Part shown: positions 1 through 7,527 of the stretch, one piece after another
How the letters are laid out: each line of letters opens with the position of its first letter
Position numbering within the stretch: position 1 is the stretch's first letter
Notes under the pieces: model-generated
The model's database searches: none
What the model was told of the DNA's origin: nothing
Seen by the model: only the letters and a program-made list of their open reading frames with translations
Assembly: GCF_900290195.1 (NCBI RefSeq)
Contig: NZ_OLMF01000004.1
Span: 168,501 to 232,500 of the forward strand
From: Anaerococcus marasmi
GTDB lineage: Bacteria; Bacillota; Clostridia; Tissierellales; Peptoniphilaceae
Length of the DNA: 64,000 nucleotides
Reading direction: 5' to 3'
Translations under genes and position numbers: made by a program

Positions 1-46
1 ATTGCATTTAAGATTTCATCGGGAAATATACAGTCAAGTCATTGAT

Positions 47-82
47 ATGGCTTTATTTTGGTGTGCATTTCTCGATATATAA
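47..82 (+). CDS. Candidate leader peptide upstream of the MATE gene (11 aa)
   Basis: A short ORF reads MALFWCAFLDI and ends 8 nt before the first arm of the attenuator at 91-175. Its position matches that of leader peptides that control antibiotic-resistance genes by ribosome stalling. I see no good ribosome binding site; the nearest purine run, GGGAAA near 20-25, is about 20 nt upstream. I do not recognise the peptide from a known leader, so this is a positional inference only. Confidence 0.25.
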   Translation: MALFWCAFLDI

Positions 83-90
83 CTGAATGT

Positions 91-178
91 AAAAGGCTAC
101 TGGCAATGTTTTGTTTGTAGCCTTTTGTTATATTTTCAAGCAAAAGGCAGATGCTGTATTGTATTTATGCCTTTTTTT
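91..178 (+). promoter_or_regulatory. Attenuator-like leader with mutually exclusive hairpins
   Basis: Four short segments can pair in two ways. Segment 1 (AAAAGGCTAC, 91-100) pairs with segment 2 (GTAGCCTTTT, 117-126). Segment 3 (AAAAGGCA, 142-149) pairs with segment 4 (TGCCTTTT, 168-175), which runs into a T tract and forms a terminator. Alternatively segment 2 pairs with segment 3 (GCCTTTTG at 120-127 with CAAAAGGC at 141-148), which would break the terminator. This is the classic 1:2/3:4 versus 2:3 arrangement. It lies about 50 nt before the MATE start. The inducing signal is unknown. Confidence 0.6.
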
Positions 179-226
179 CTTGCATAAATATTGGAAGTTA
201 TATATTGAGAAATGGAGAATAATAAA

Positions 227-1591
227 ATGAATGAAAATAGAATAAAAATATTGAAAGAAGAAAATATTGATAAAGCACTCTTTAAGCTTGGGATTCCTAT
301 GGTTATCAGCTTATTGGTAGCAGCGTTATACAATGTTGTAGATACCTATTTTGTTTCGGGACTTGGGAAAGAAGCTGTAGCTGCCGTTTCAGTTGCATTT
401 CCAATTCAACTTATCTTTTTAGGAATAGGATTAACATTTTGAGCAGGATCAGGCTCTTATATTTCACGATTATTAGGAGCGAAAAATAACAAAGAAGCAA
501 ATATTGTAGCTACAGTTTCTTTATTTTCTAGCGCTATTATGGCGATAATACTAGCAATTGTGTTATTTTACTCTTTAGATAGTGTGATGAAGTTTATGGG
601 AGCGACTCCAGTTATTATGGAACTTGCTAAAACATATACTAGTCTGTTTATAATAGGTGGAGTTTTAGGAGCTGTGAATGTTACTCTAGGGAATTTAGCA
701 GTTTCACAGGGAGCAGCTAAAATCTCCTTGAAAGCAATGATTGTAGGATCTATATCAAATATAATTTTAGATCCAATATTCATCTTTAAATTAAATTTGG
801 GAGTGAAAGGTGCTGCAATTGCAACACTAATAGCTAGAGTTATAACTAGCTTAATGTATCTTATTTACTTTATTGGAGATAAAAATTTAATTAAAATTAA
901 AATACAGAACTTCAAACCTACAGTTGCAATTTATAAAGAAATACTAAAAATAGGAATATCTCTATTAATACTTCAGATTTTGCAAACCATAGCAATAAGT
1001 AAAATATCTTATGCTGCTTCTTTTCATGGAGAAGAAGCAATAGCAGCAATGGGAATAGTTCTTAGAATAGTAACTCTTGGTACAAATGTAGTGGCAGGAT
1101 ATATGAAAGGATTACAACCTATAGCAGGTTTTAATTACGGAGCTAAAAATTATGAAAGAGTACAAGAAGCAATGAAAGCGAGCATAAAATGGACGACTCT
1201 ATTTTGTATAGTTTGGACAGCTATTATATATTTATTTGCACCAAGTATATTATCAATATTTGGGAAAGATAAGGATGTACTGAGGATAGCAATTCCAGCT
1301 TTAAGAGCAGCAGTAATTATGTTTATAACATTTGGGTTTCAATTTACCTATGCAACATTATATTTAGCAATAGGTAAAGCATTGGCTGGAGCTTTTTTAA
1401 ATTCCCTAAGACAAGGCATTGTATTTATCCCAGTTATTTTACTATTACCCAAAATGATGGGATTAGATGGTGTGATATATGCTCAAGCAATATCGGATGT
1501 ATTGACAACAATAATTACGGTTCCATTTGCTCTTAGCGTTTCTAAGCAATTGGAATCAAAAATAATTTTCAGTAAAAATTTTAAAATTTGA
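227..1591 (+). pseudogene. MATE-family multidrug efflux transporter, interrupted by one in-frame TGA
   Basis: The reading frame encodes about 454 residues, the usual MATE length, with two repeated MatE halves of six membrane segments that export drugs using a sodium or proton gradient. The N-terminal phrase FKLGIPMVISLLVAALYNVVDTYFVSGLG and the GSGSYISRLLGAKN loop are typical of the DinF/NorM-like branch. The frame is broken only by TGA at 440-442, where relatives usually have Gly or another small residue (GLTF-stop-AGSG); GGA to TGA is one change. The rest is undamaged, so the mutation looks recent. The start is taken as ATG 227 because GGAG at 214-217 is well spaced from it; an in-frame ATG at 212 also exists. 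The gene ends with TGA, so TGA does act as stop here. A terminator follows. Confidence 0.85.
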
Positions 1592-1678
1592 ATTTAATCA
1601 ATTTAAATGAGAGTAAAGTTGATAGAATAAGAGTAGAGAAATGTAGTATAGTTAAAATAGCAAAAGAATAATAAAACG

Positions 1679-1712
1679 AGCCTTGGAGATTAAATCTTCG
1701 AGGCTTTTAATA
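1679..1712 (+). terminator. Terminator after the MATE gene
   Basis: AGCCTTGGAGAT at 1679-1690 can pair with ATCTTCGAGGCT at 1693-1704 (some G-U pairs), followed by TTTT. It sits about 90 nt after the MATE stop. Confidence 0.65.
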
Positions 1713-1727
1713 TTTAGAGGTGTTTAA

Positions 1728-2294
1728 ATGCCAAGTAAACCTAAGAGACCATGTTCACATCCAGGTTGTCCAGAGTTAGTTGATGGACGATTTTGTAAGG
1801 AACATGAGAAAGAATACAACAAAGCTTATGAAAAATACAAAAGAAACCCTGAGACTCATAAGCGCTATGGAAAAGCATGGAGGAGTAAAAACTCAGGAAC
1901 TAGATCAAGCCTACTATTTGAAACAATTAGAATAATTAAAGAAATGAAAGATAAACCTAAATGGATAATTTGGGAAAATGTAAAGGAAGTCCTTGATAGA
2001 AATATGAGGGACTCCTTTTTTATTTATCTAAAAGAGCTAGAAAACCTTGGATATAAAAGCAAATATGAAATCTTAAATGCAATGGATTTTGGCATACCTC
2101 AAAAAAGGGAGAAGATATTTGTTGTTTCATTTCTTGGGGCAAATAACTTTTCTTTTGATAAATTGGATAGAACAGAAACAAGACCATTAAGTGAATTTTT
2201 AGAAAAGGATGTAAGTAGACTTTACACAATGACTCAACCTTATATGCTGAAATTTTTAAATAAAGGCATAGATAACAGTTTTAGGGGCGACTAA
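1728..2294 (+). pseudogene. Chimeric remnant: HNH-endonuclease N-terminus fused in frame to the middle of a C5 DNA methyltransferase
   Basis: Residues 1-56 (SKPKRPCSHPGCPELVDGRFCKEH, then YGKAWR) look like the zinc-binding start of phage-type HNH endonucleases, but the HNH core is missing. From about residue 57 the protein becomes a cytosine-C5 methyltransferase middle region: GTRSSLLFETIRI, WIIWENVKEVL (ENV motif of the active site) and MDFGIPQKREKIFVVSF (QKRE motif VIII). The SAM-binding and PCQ motifs that should come first are absent, so neither activity is expected. The join is in frame, which suggests a deletion between two genes of a mobile element. The methyltransferase C-terminus continues, broken, just downstream. 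Confidence 0.7.
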
Positions 2295-2298
2295 AAGT

Positions 2299-2392
2299 GA
2301 TTAAAGATTTTTCTTATACTATTTCTACAAAACAGATGAGAGTACCAAATTCTGGAATAATAGATATTGGAAATGGTAGGTATAGGTATTAA
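2299..2392 (+). pseudogene. C-terminal remnant of the C5 DNA methyltransferase
   Basis: Short frames encode KDFSYTISTKQ, then VPNSGIIDIGNGRYRY, a stop, then TERDCLRL. This resembles the methyltransferase C-terminal segment ending in a RYLTERECWRLMGF-type motif. The match is spread over frames and stops, so it is decayed coding sequence continuing the fragment that ends at 2294. Confidence 0.55.
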
Positions 2393-2434
2393 ACAGAAAG
2401 AGACTGTTTAAGATTAAATATTGATACTAGTGTT

Positions 2435-2629
2435 ATGAAAGATTCAGATGGAAAAGTCTACAATTCAGATGTTAAGCCAGTGATTATAAATGGAAGAATC
2501 CATGCTTCAATTTCAAACATTGCAAAAACTTTTGGAGCAAGTCATGGAGATATTAAAGATGGTAAAAACCAAACAATAGAATGGGACAATACTAGAAAAG
2601 CAGTCTATGTATTTAAAAATGTAAAATAA
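2435..2629 (+). pseudogene. Fragment of a copper-amine-oxidase-N/stalk-domain surface protein
   Basis: The 64 residues (VKPVIINGRIHASISNIAKTFGA, then TIEWDNTRKAVYVFKN) match one repeat of the stalk domain found at the end of Firmicute surface proteins, where the usual form is INGRTMVPLRAVAEALGA...V.WD...K.V.I. No signal peptide or catalytic part is present, and the sequence upstream runs straight into methyltransferase debris. It is probably the tail of a larger protein lost by recombination. Confidence 0.5.
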
Positions 2630-2643
2630 GAAAGGATAGAAAA

Positions 2644-3471
2644 ATGAATAAGAGCATTAAACGAGGAGTAGCCATAGCGTTACTCCTTTTTACATTTACA
2701 GTACCAAAAGCTACATTTACTATGACAAATGAAGGACAGATAGAAAGTCAAAACGAATCAATCTATGAACCACAAAAAGAAAAATTTGAAAAAATGTTGA
2801 AAGATGATGTTTTTACACCGTCAAAAGAAGAGATTCCTTATCAAGATGTTCCAAGAATACCAGGAAATACAAGTGAAGCAAATAAGCCTTCAAATGATCC
2901 TCCTAAGAAAACACCACTTGTAAAAGGTGGTAATACAAAGGCAGTAAATAATCTTGCGACTGGGGAAAATAAGGCAAGAGGTTCAGTAATTGAAAATGTA
3001 GATAGGAATGGAAAAGATATTACACCAAGTGGAGATACAGAAAAAGATAAAGATAAAGAAAATCCAGTAGATGTAAGACAATTTTTAACATTTCAAACTA
3101 AAAGTGGAAAAACTATGCACTTAATAGTGGATCACTCATCAAATCAAGATAATGTAAGGCTATTGACAGAAGTAGGAGAACAAGACCTACTTAATATGAT
3201 TGAATCAGAAGATAAAAATACTATAAAGGTTGAAGAGCCTAAGAAAGAAGAAGTAAAAAAAGAAGAACCTAAGACTGTTCCAGTAAAAGAAGAAAAGAAA
3301 AGCGGAATAGGTTCATTTCTAATTGTTGCACTTGTAATTGGAGGAGTTGTAGGAGCAGGATACTGTTTTAAGGTAGCCAAAGCTAAGGAAGACAAAATGT
3401 TGGAAGACTTTGAAGAAGATGATGAGGATTATATTAGTGAGTCAGAAGATGATGACGATGAACTATTATAA
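2644..3471 (+). CDS. CD1107-family mobile element protein (DUF4366)
   Basis: This 275-residue protein has an N-terminal hydrophobic segment (residues 9-27, likely a signal peptide), a disordered Lys/Glu/Pro-rich middle, and a conserved core near residues 140-185 (FLTFQTKSGKTMHLIVDH, then VRLLTEVGEQDLLNMIE). It ends with a membrane segment (IGSFLIVALVIGGVVGAGYCF) and a very acidic tail. This layout is that of the CD1107/DUF4366 family carried by clostridial Tn1549/CTn-type conjugative elements, where it lies among transfer genes. Its exact role is unknown; a membrane-anchored part of the transfer apparatus is plausible. No other transfer genes of that element remain here, so it is probably an orphan. 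The ATG follows AGAAAGGATAGAAAA. Confidence 0.8.
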   Translation: MNKSIKRGVAIALLLFTFTVPKATFTMTNEGQIESQNESIYEPQKEKFEKMLKDDVFTPSKEEIPYQDVPRIPGNTSEANKPSNDPPKKTPLVKGGNTKAVNNLATGENKARGSVIENVDRNGKDITPSGDTEKDKDKENPVDVRQFLTFQTKSGKTMHLIVDHSSNQDNVRLLTEVGEQDLLNMIESEDKNTIKVEEPKKEEVKKEEPKTVPVKEEKKSGIGSFLIVALVIGGVVGAGYCFKVAKAKEDKMLEDFEEDDEDYISESEDDDDELL

Positions 3472-3489
3472 ATCTCAAGTCCTATTATC

Positions 3490-3530
3490 GAATAAACAAT
3501 ACAAAAATATGGTATAATTAAATATAATGT
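3490..3530 (+). promoter_or_regulatory. Extended -10 promoter of the AlbA_2 regulator gene
   Basis: TGGTATAAT at 3510-3518 is an extended -10 element, and a second TATAAT lies at 3523-3528. Both are 25-40 nt before the TTG start at 3552. No clear -35 box is visible. Confidence 0.45.
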
Positions 3531-3551
3531 TTGCCAGAGAGGAGGGATACT

Positions 3552-4970
3552 TTGAACTTAAAAGATTATTTAGGAGAAACAAATCTATATGACAAAAAAG
3601 AAAAATTAGAAAGGAACAAACCAAAGTCTTGGTTAAAATCTGTGTCAGCCTTTGCTAATGGTAGAGGTGGGAAGCTAATATTTGGAGTAAAAGAAGATAA
3701 CACAATTCTTGGACTTAGTGACTATCAAGAAGTTTCTGAAAATATTTCTGAAATCATAAAAATTAAAATGGATCCGAATCCAGAATTTGATATGGAAATC
3801 AAGGAATTTGATGGAAAAGTTATATTGATTTTAAGTGTATTTGCTGGGAAAAACACTCCATATTTTGTAGTAGATGGTGGAACGAGAACAGCCTACAAAA
3901 GAGTAGGAAATCAAAGTGTCCCTGCAAATAGAATAGACCTATTTAATCTATCACTAAAAGGAGAACATATAAGTTATGACTCACTAGAATCAAAGAAAAG
4001 ATTAGAAGATGTGAGATTTAAAGAGCTTAGTATAGAATATAAAAATAGGACTGAAAAAGAATTTGAAGATAAAGATTTGAAATCTTTCGGACTTGTAAAT
4101 GATGAGGGAAATCTAACCATAGCAGGAGCTTTATTTGCAGATAACTATCAAGTTTATCAGTCAAGGGTATTTTGTACTAGGTGGAATGGGCTTACTAAAG
4201 CTAATGGGAGAATGGATGCCTTAGATGATATAGAATTTGAAGGAAATATAATTTATCTTTTAAAAGCTTCTTTAGACTTTGTGAAGAGAAATTCTAAAAA
4301 GATGTGGAAAAAAGGTCCAGTCTATAGAATAGAATATCCAGAATATCCTGAAAGAGCAGTGCAGGAAGCCTTAGTAAATGCACTTATTCACAGAGATTAT
4401 TCTGTAGTAGGTAGTGAAGTCCATGTAGATATTTATGATGACAGGTTAGAAATATATTCTCCTGGTGGTATGTATGATGGGACTTTTGTGCAAGATCTCA
4501 ATCCATTAAACGTATCTTCAATAAGAAGAAACCCAATTATAGCGGATGTATTTGCTAGGATGGATTTAATGGAAAGGAGAGGATCTGGACTTAGGAAAAT
4601 TATAGAAGCTTATGAAGCAGAAGAAAATTATAAAGAAGAATTAAAACCAGAGTTTAAGTCAACAGAATCTTCTTTTACTACAATTCTAAAGAATTTAAAT
4701 TATGACACTCAAAATGACGGTCAAAGTGAGGGGCGAAATGAGGGTGAAAATGAAGGTCAAAATGACGGTAAAAAGTTAAAACCAAAAGATAGACGAAATA
4801 AGATAGTGAAACTTATGAAAAAAAATTCAAACATAACAACAATTGAATTATCTCATATATTATTGGTGTCTGTAAGCACGATAGAAAGAGATTTAAAAAT
4901 TCTCACAGATGAAAAAACAATAGAGTATATAGGCAGTGCTAAAGATGGATATTGGAAAGTAAACAAATAA
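3552..4970 (+). CDS. AlbA_2 (Schlafen-like)/HATPase_c_4 regulator with C-terminal HTH
   Basis: The protein has about 472 residues. The N-terminal AlbA_2 domain (roughly 15-130) shows SVSAFANGRGGKLIFGVKED and GGTRTAYKRVGNQSVPA. The middle HATPase_c_4 region has VQEALVNALIHRDYSVVGSEVHVDIYDDRLEIYSPGG and MDLMERRGSGLRKI, an ATP-binding GHKL-like fold. A short linker of repeated (N/S)(D/E)GQ/(R/G)NEG units near residue 395-415 leads to a winged HTH (TTIELSHILLVSVSTIERDLKIL). The family is often labelled transcriptional regulator or RecG-related and is common on mobile elements; targets are unknown. The TTG start is chosen because AGAGGAGGG lies 5 nt upstream; an upstream in-frame TTG at 3531 lies before that site. 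Confidence 0.85.
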   Translation: MNLKDYLGETNLYDKKEKLERNKPKSWLKSVSAFANGRGGKLIFGVKEDNTILGLSDYQEVSENISEIIKIKMDPNPEFDMEIKEFDGKVILILSVFAGKNTPYFVVDGGTRTAYKRVGNQSVPANRIDLFNLSLKGEHISYDSLESKKRLEDVRFKELSIEYKNRTEKEFEDKDLKSFGLVNDEGNLTIAGALFADNYQVYQSRVFCTRWNGLTKANGRMDALDDIEFEGNIIYLLKASLDFVKRNSKKMWKKGPVYRIEYPEYPERAVQEALVNALIHRDYSVVGSEVHVDIYDDRLEIYSPGGMYDGTFVQDLNPLNVSSIRRNPIIADVFARMDLMERRGSGLRKIIEAYEAEENYKEELKPEFKSTESSFTTILKNLNYDTQNDGQSEGRNEGENEGQNDGKKLKPKDRRNKIVKLMKKNSNITTIELSHILLVSVSTIERDLKILTDEKTIEYIGSAKDGYWKVNK

Positions 4971-5047
4971 AGTTGAAAAAGAAAATAGAATTCTCCCGAA
5001 AATAATACGATATTCAGGAGAAAAACTTTGAGCGAGAGAGAAATCTA

Positions 5048-5110
5048 AGGTGACCCCACAAATTTGTACCTAATACCAGAGTTAGAACTATACTAGCTCT
5101 GGTATTTCTT
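5048..5110 (+). terminator. Terminator hairpin with IS3-like end, occupied by the intron
   Basis: AAGGTGACCCCACAAATTTG at 5048-5067 resembles IS3-family ends (TGACCCC...). It is followed by a hairpin, TACCAGAG (5074-5081) with CTCTGGTA (5097-5104), then TTTCTT. The same unit without the intron recurs at 51334-51402. Group IIC introns characteristically insert just 3' of such hairpins, as here. Confidence 0.6.
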
Positions 5111-5696
5111 GTATGACGGGCATGTTCTAATGCTGGGGTGAAATTCCCTACAGAGCGTAGTTACCGACGAATCTAATAGCGACTTGCAAGTTTTAGATGG
5201 CGACATCTAGGAGAGAAGAATGGGTAGCAAAATCGTGGCTTGACGAACAGGAACAGAATACAAGGCGTAACAGGTGGGCAAGCTAGCCAAAGATAGCAAA
5301 GACCCAAAAGGTAACCGTAAACCCAAGGCGTAAATTCTGCAAGTAAACGATGAAAGTATTAGGGCTTATCCCGTGAGGTCTCACTAGCGAGGCAGTAGTA
5401 ACAACGAATAGTGAGAAGTCAGCAGACTCCATAGTAGTGAAGAAGTTTCTGTAATAGAAATGGAGCGAAGGGAGGAACGATATTTATTGTAATATTTGAA
5501 AAGGATGTACTATGACTTGATGGAACACAAGGAATGACGTATTCATTTCTCAAGGTTCGGATACAAAAACCTGCTAACAAAAGTCAAGGAGAAAAGCAAA
5601 TTAATTTTACTTTTCTACTTGTTATTTTGAGTTTAAATTTGAGCACAGCAAATAAGCCGGCTACGATCGGCTTGTTTATCTATTGCATCCTTAATT

Positions 5697-6920
5697 CTAG
5701 GCTACTTTTAACAACATCTTCTCTTGTTTTGATGCCATAACTTTTGCATAGTATATTCTTAAGAATTTATTTAATCCTGCAAATTTACAGACTTTTTTTG
5801 CTTTCCCATCTTTTTCTTTTTTTACCATATACAGATATATTACATTTTCAGGATCTTTTGCACTCATCATACATTTCATAGCTTGATAACCTACTTTTCT
5901 TAGTATTGCATTGCCTCTTTTTGTTATTTTTCTCTGGTCTGCTTTAAAATTCCCTGATTCATATGGTGGTGAATCTATTCCTACAAAAGATATTAAACTT
6001 TTTTTATTTTTGAATTTTGATAAGTCTCCAAACTCTGCTGTGATTTGTACTGCTAATTTATCTGATATTCCTGAGAATTTTTTTGCTTCTTGATATTCTT
6101 CTAGGGGCTCGGCAATTTCTATCATTTGTGATAAAATAGTATGTAGAATTTGATTTATATGTTTTATCAATTCTATTCCTTCTTGTATGCTAGTCTTTAT
6201 ATATGAGCTATTAGAAGGTTGAGTTGAGATACTTTCCTCTGCGAGCTTGTATATGGATTTAGCTTTATCAGCATTAGGATGGTATCTCTTTTCTTTTGCC
6301 CAGTTTTTAAAATCTTCTATGAATTTTTCTTCTGTTTTTTCTAATACTAGGTTTTTATGCCACCATCTTTCTAAGAAGTCTAATAGTTTATCTTTTGAAA
6401 AGTCTCCTGACGCGTGTGGAATTAATTTCTTTATTCCTGGAAATGTTTGACTTATTGTTTGGTCTATGAAGTTCATTTGATTTATTCTTAAGTCCATATA
6501 GTGCTGATAGGATCTGTTTAATTCTTTTAGGACTCTGAAATTTTCTGAATCTATTTTGTATTCTTGTAATTCTTTCCAGTACATCAAGCCATATTCTGCT
6601 ATTTGTATGGCATCTATATTATCATTTTTTGCTTTTCTAAAGTTAAGTACTCGACAAAACTGTTTCATTTTCAAAGGGTTTACCACAGTTACAAAGTATC
6701 CTTTGTCTTTTAATTCATAGAGGATTGGAAGATGGTATTTACCTGTTGCTTCCATGATTATTTTTACTTCTTCGTTTAATGAATCTAGTTTCTTTAAAAA
6801 TTCTTCTACTTTTGTTTTCTTAAGATGGACATCAAAAGGCTTCCAAATGATTTTGCTACCTTGTTCTAGTGCACAGACTGTAAACTTCTCTTTTGCTATA
6901 TCTATTCCTATAGATATCAT
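5697..6920 (-). CDS. IS110-family transposase (copy A)
   Basis: This 407-residue DEDD-type recombinase starts with MISIGIDIAKEKFTVCALEQ (first Asp of the RuvC-like domain). It continues with VKIIMEATGKYHLPILYEL and KAKNDNIDAIQIAEYGL in the DEDD domain, then a coiled middle. The C-terminal Tnp_20/transposase_IS116 domain (FSGISDKLAVQITAEFGDLSKF, SFVGIDSPPYESG, KRGNAILRKVGYQ) includes the Ser region used for strand cleavage. GAGGGTAATAAA precedes the ATG. Compared with copies B and C it has V for E in DPEN(V/E)IYLY, KEKDG for KENDG, and M for K near the C-terminus. Length and motifs are intact, so it may be active. Confidence 0.92.
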   Translation of the reverse strand: MISIGIDIAKEKFTVCALEQGSKIIWKPFDVHLKKTKVEEFLKKLDSLNEEVKIIMEATGKYHLPILYELKDKGYFVTVVNPLKMKQFCRVLNFRKAKNDNIDAIQIAEYGLMYWKELQEYKIDSENFRVLKELNRSYQHYMDLRINQMNFIDQTISQTFPGIKKLIPHASGDFSKDKLLDFLERWWHKNLVLEKTEEKFIEDFKNWAKEKRYHPNADKAKSIYKLAEESISTQPSNSSYIKTSIQEGIELIKHINQILHTILSQMIEIAEPLEEYQEAKKFSGISDKLAVQITAEFGDLSKFKNKKSLISFVGIDSPPYESGNFKADQRKITKRGNAILRKVGYQAMKCMMSAKDPENVIYLYMVKKEKDGKAKKVCKFAGLNKFLRIYYAKVMASKQEKMLLKVA

Positions 6921-6944
6921 TTTATTACCCTCTTTCTTTTAATT

Positions 6945-7102
6945 TGTAGTTCCTACCTGCACCATTACACTCATTTTAGCTCGTGACACGGACTTTTTGC
7001 CCAACCTGCTTAACCGAATATGAATAATGAAGAGGTAGTTGACAGTTTGTATAACGGATATTCTAACCCTAAAACCCCTTCGTCATACTACATCTTCATT
7101 AT
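6945..7102 (-). ncRNA. Putative IS110 bridge RNA, copy A (distinct target guide)
   Basis: The noncoding leader lies between the left end of the element and the transposase start, where IS110-group elements encode their bridge RNA. A stem at 7024-7033 and 7093-7102 (ATAATGAAGA/TCTTCATTAT) closes a target-type loop. Here the loop differs from copies B and C almost only at the two guide positions. The right guide region (plus strand TTTGTAT, 7046-7052) matches the element's right flank, TTTTGTATCC read in element orientation. The donor-type loop carries AACCTGCT (7003-7010) and TTTTAG (6974-6979), copies of the element's own two ends. RNA ends are not known. Confidence 0.6.
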
Positions 7103-7460
7103 ACAAAAATAGCGCAAGATAGAAATAATTTTCTTTCTTACACTATTTATGGTACTAAAGAATAAAGTTAAATAGAAACATCAGTAATAAATAATATGAT
7201 ACAAGAAAATATTAAACCGTCGTATGCCGAACGGCACGTACGGGTGGTGTGAGAGGGGCTATAAATTAGCCCCTACTTGATTTTAAAACCTCTATCTTAT
7301 TTCTTTCATTTAATGTAAGATGTTTATAACTCACATTAACCTCCGCGTGTATTTTTGTCGTCATTAACATTTTACACGAAGTTAGTATGAGTTTTTTATT
7401 TATTTGAGGTGTCGCATTTAATTTTACAATCATTGATTAATAATAAATTCTTTGTTATAG

Positions 7461-7496
7461 TAAAATTACAAATAAATTTACGAATAAAATTACAAT
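7461..7496. repeat. Three 12-bp tandem repeats upstream of the flavin reductase gene
   Basis: TAAAATTACAAA (7461-7472), TAAATTTACGAA (7473-7484) and TAAAATTACAA (7485-7495) form a near-perfect tandem array just after a possible promoter (TTGATT near 7434, TATAGT near 7456) and about 30 nt before the ATG. The spacing suggests an operator for a regulator binding along one face of the helix. No cognate regulator gene is adjacent. Confidence 0.45.
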
Positions 7497-7527
7497 AAAA
7501 CTATTTATAAATTGAAGGGAGATTATT

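Larger units (their letters stand above)
5567..7159 (-). mobile_element. IS110-family insertion sequence, copy A (diverged)
   Basis: About 1.6 kb. Its right end CCTGCTAAC (5570) and left end GGTACTAAA (7159) are shared with copies B (13708-15302) and C (27485-29078), and there are no terminal inverted repeats, as expected for IS110. It is oriented minus and lies inside domain IV of the group IIC intron. Copy A differs from B and C at several transposase residues, in the 3' noncoding end and, most strikingly, in the target-loop segment of its noncoding leader. Confidence 0.85.
5111..7281 (+). mobile_element. Group IIC intron, reverse-transcriptase ORF lost, interrupted by IS110
   Basis: The 5' end GTATGACGGGCATG and the following ~400 nt keep hallmarks of bacterial class C group II introns: GGGGTGAAATTCCCTAC, GAAGTCAGCAGACTCCATAG and AATGGAGCGAAGGGAGGAACG. 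The 3' part at 7208-7281 carries domains V and VI: CGTATGCCGAACGGCACGTA, GGTGGTGTGAGAGGGGCT and the terminal AGCCCCTACTTGAT. Only a stub of the domain IV reading frame (WNTRNDVFISQGSDTK near 5520-5565) survives, and an IS110 copy sits in it. The ribozyme core looks largely present, but the intron could only move with a reverse transcriptase supplied in trans. The boundaries are my reading of conserved ends. Confidence 0.8.

Noticed and set aside
440..442. TGA recoding (Trp, Gly or selenocysteine) in the MATE and flavin reductase genes
   Set aside because: Neighbouring intact genes end with TGA and use TGG and GGA normally. I see no convincing stem-loop just after either TGA, and neither family uses selenocysteine. 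Point nonsense mutation is simpler.
1728..2392. An active DNA methyltransferase
   Set aside because: The SAM-binding and catalytic PCQ motifs are absent and the C-terminus is broken.
5911..6942. Open frames antisense to the IS110 transposases
   Set aside because: They recur identically in all three copies only because the transposase does; they lack start signals and recognisable domains.
7461..7496. CRISPR-like array
   Set aside because: The units are tandem 12-mers without spacers. No cas genes or true repeat-spacer arrays occur in the window.
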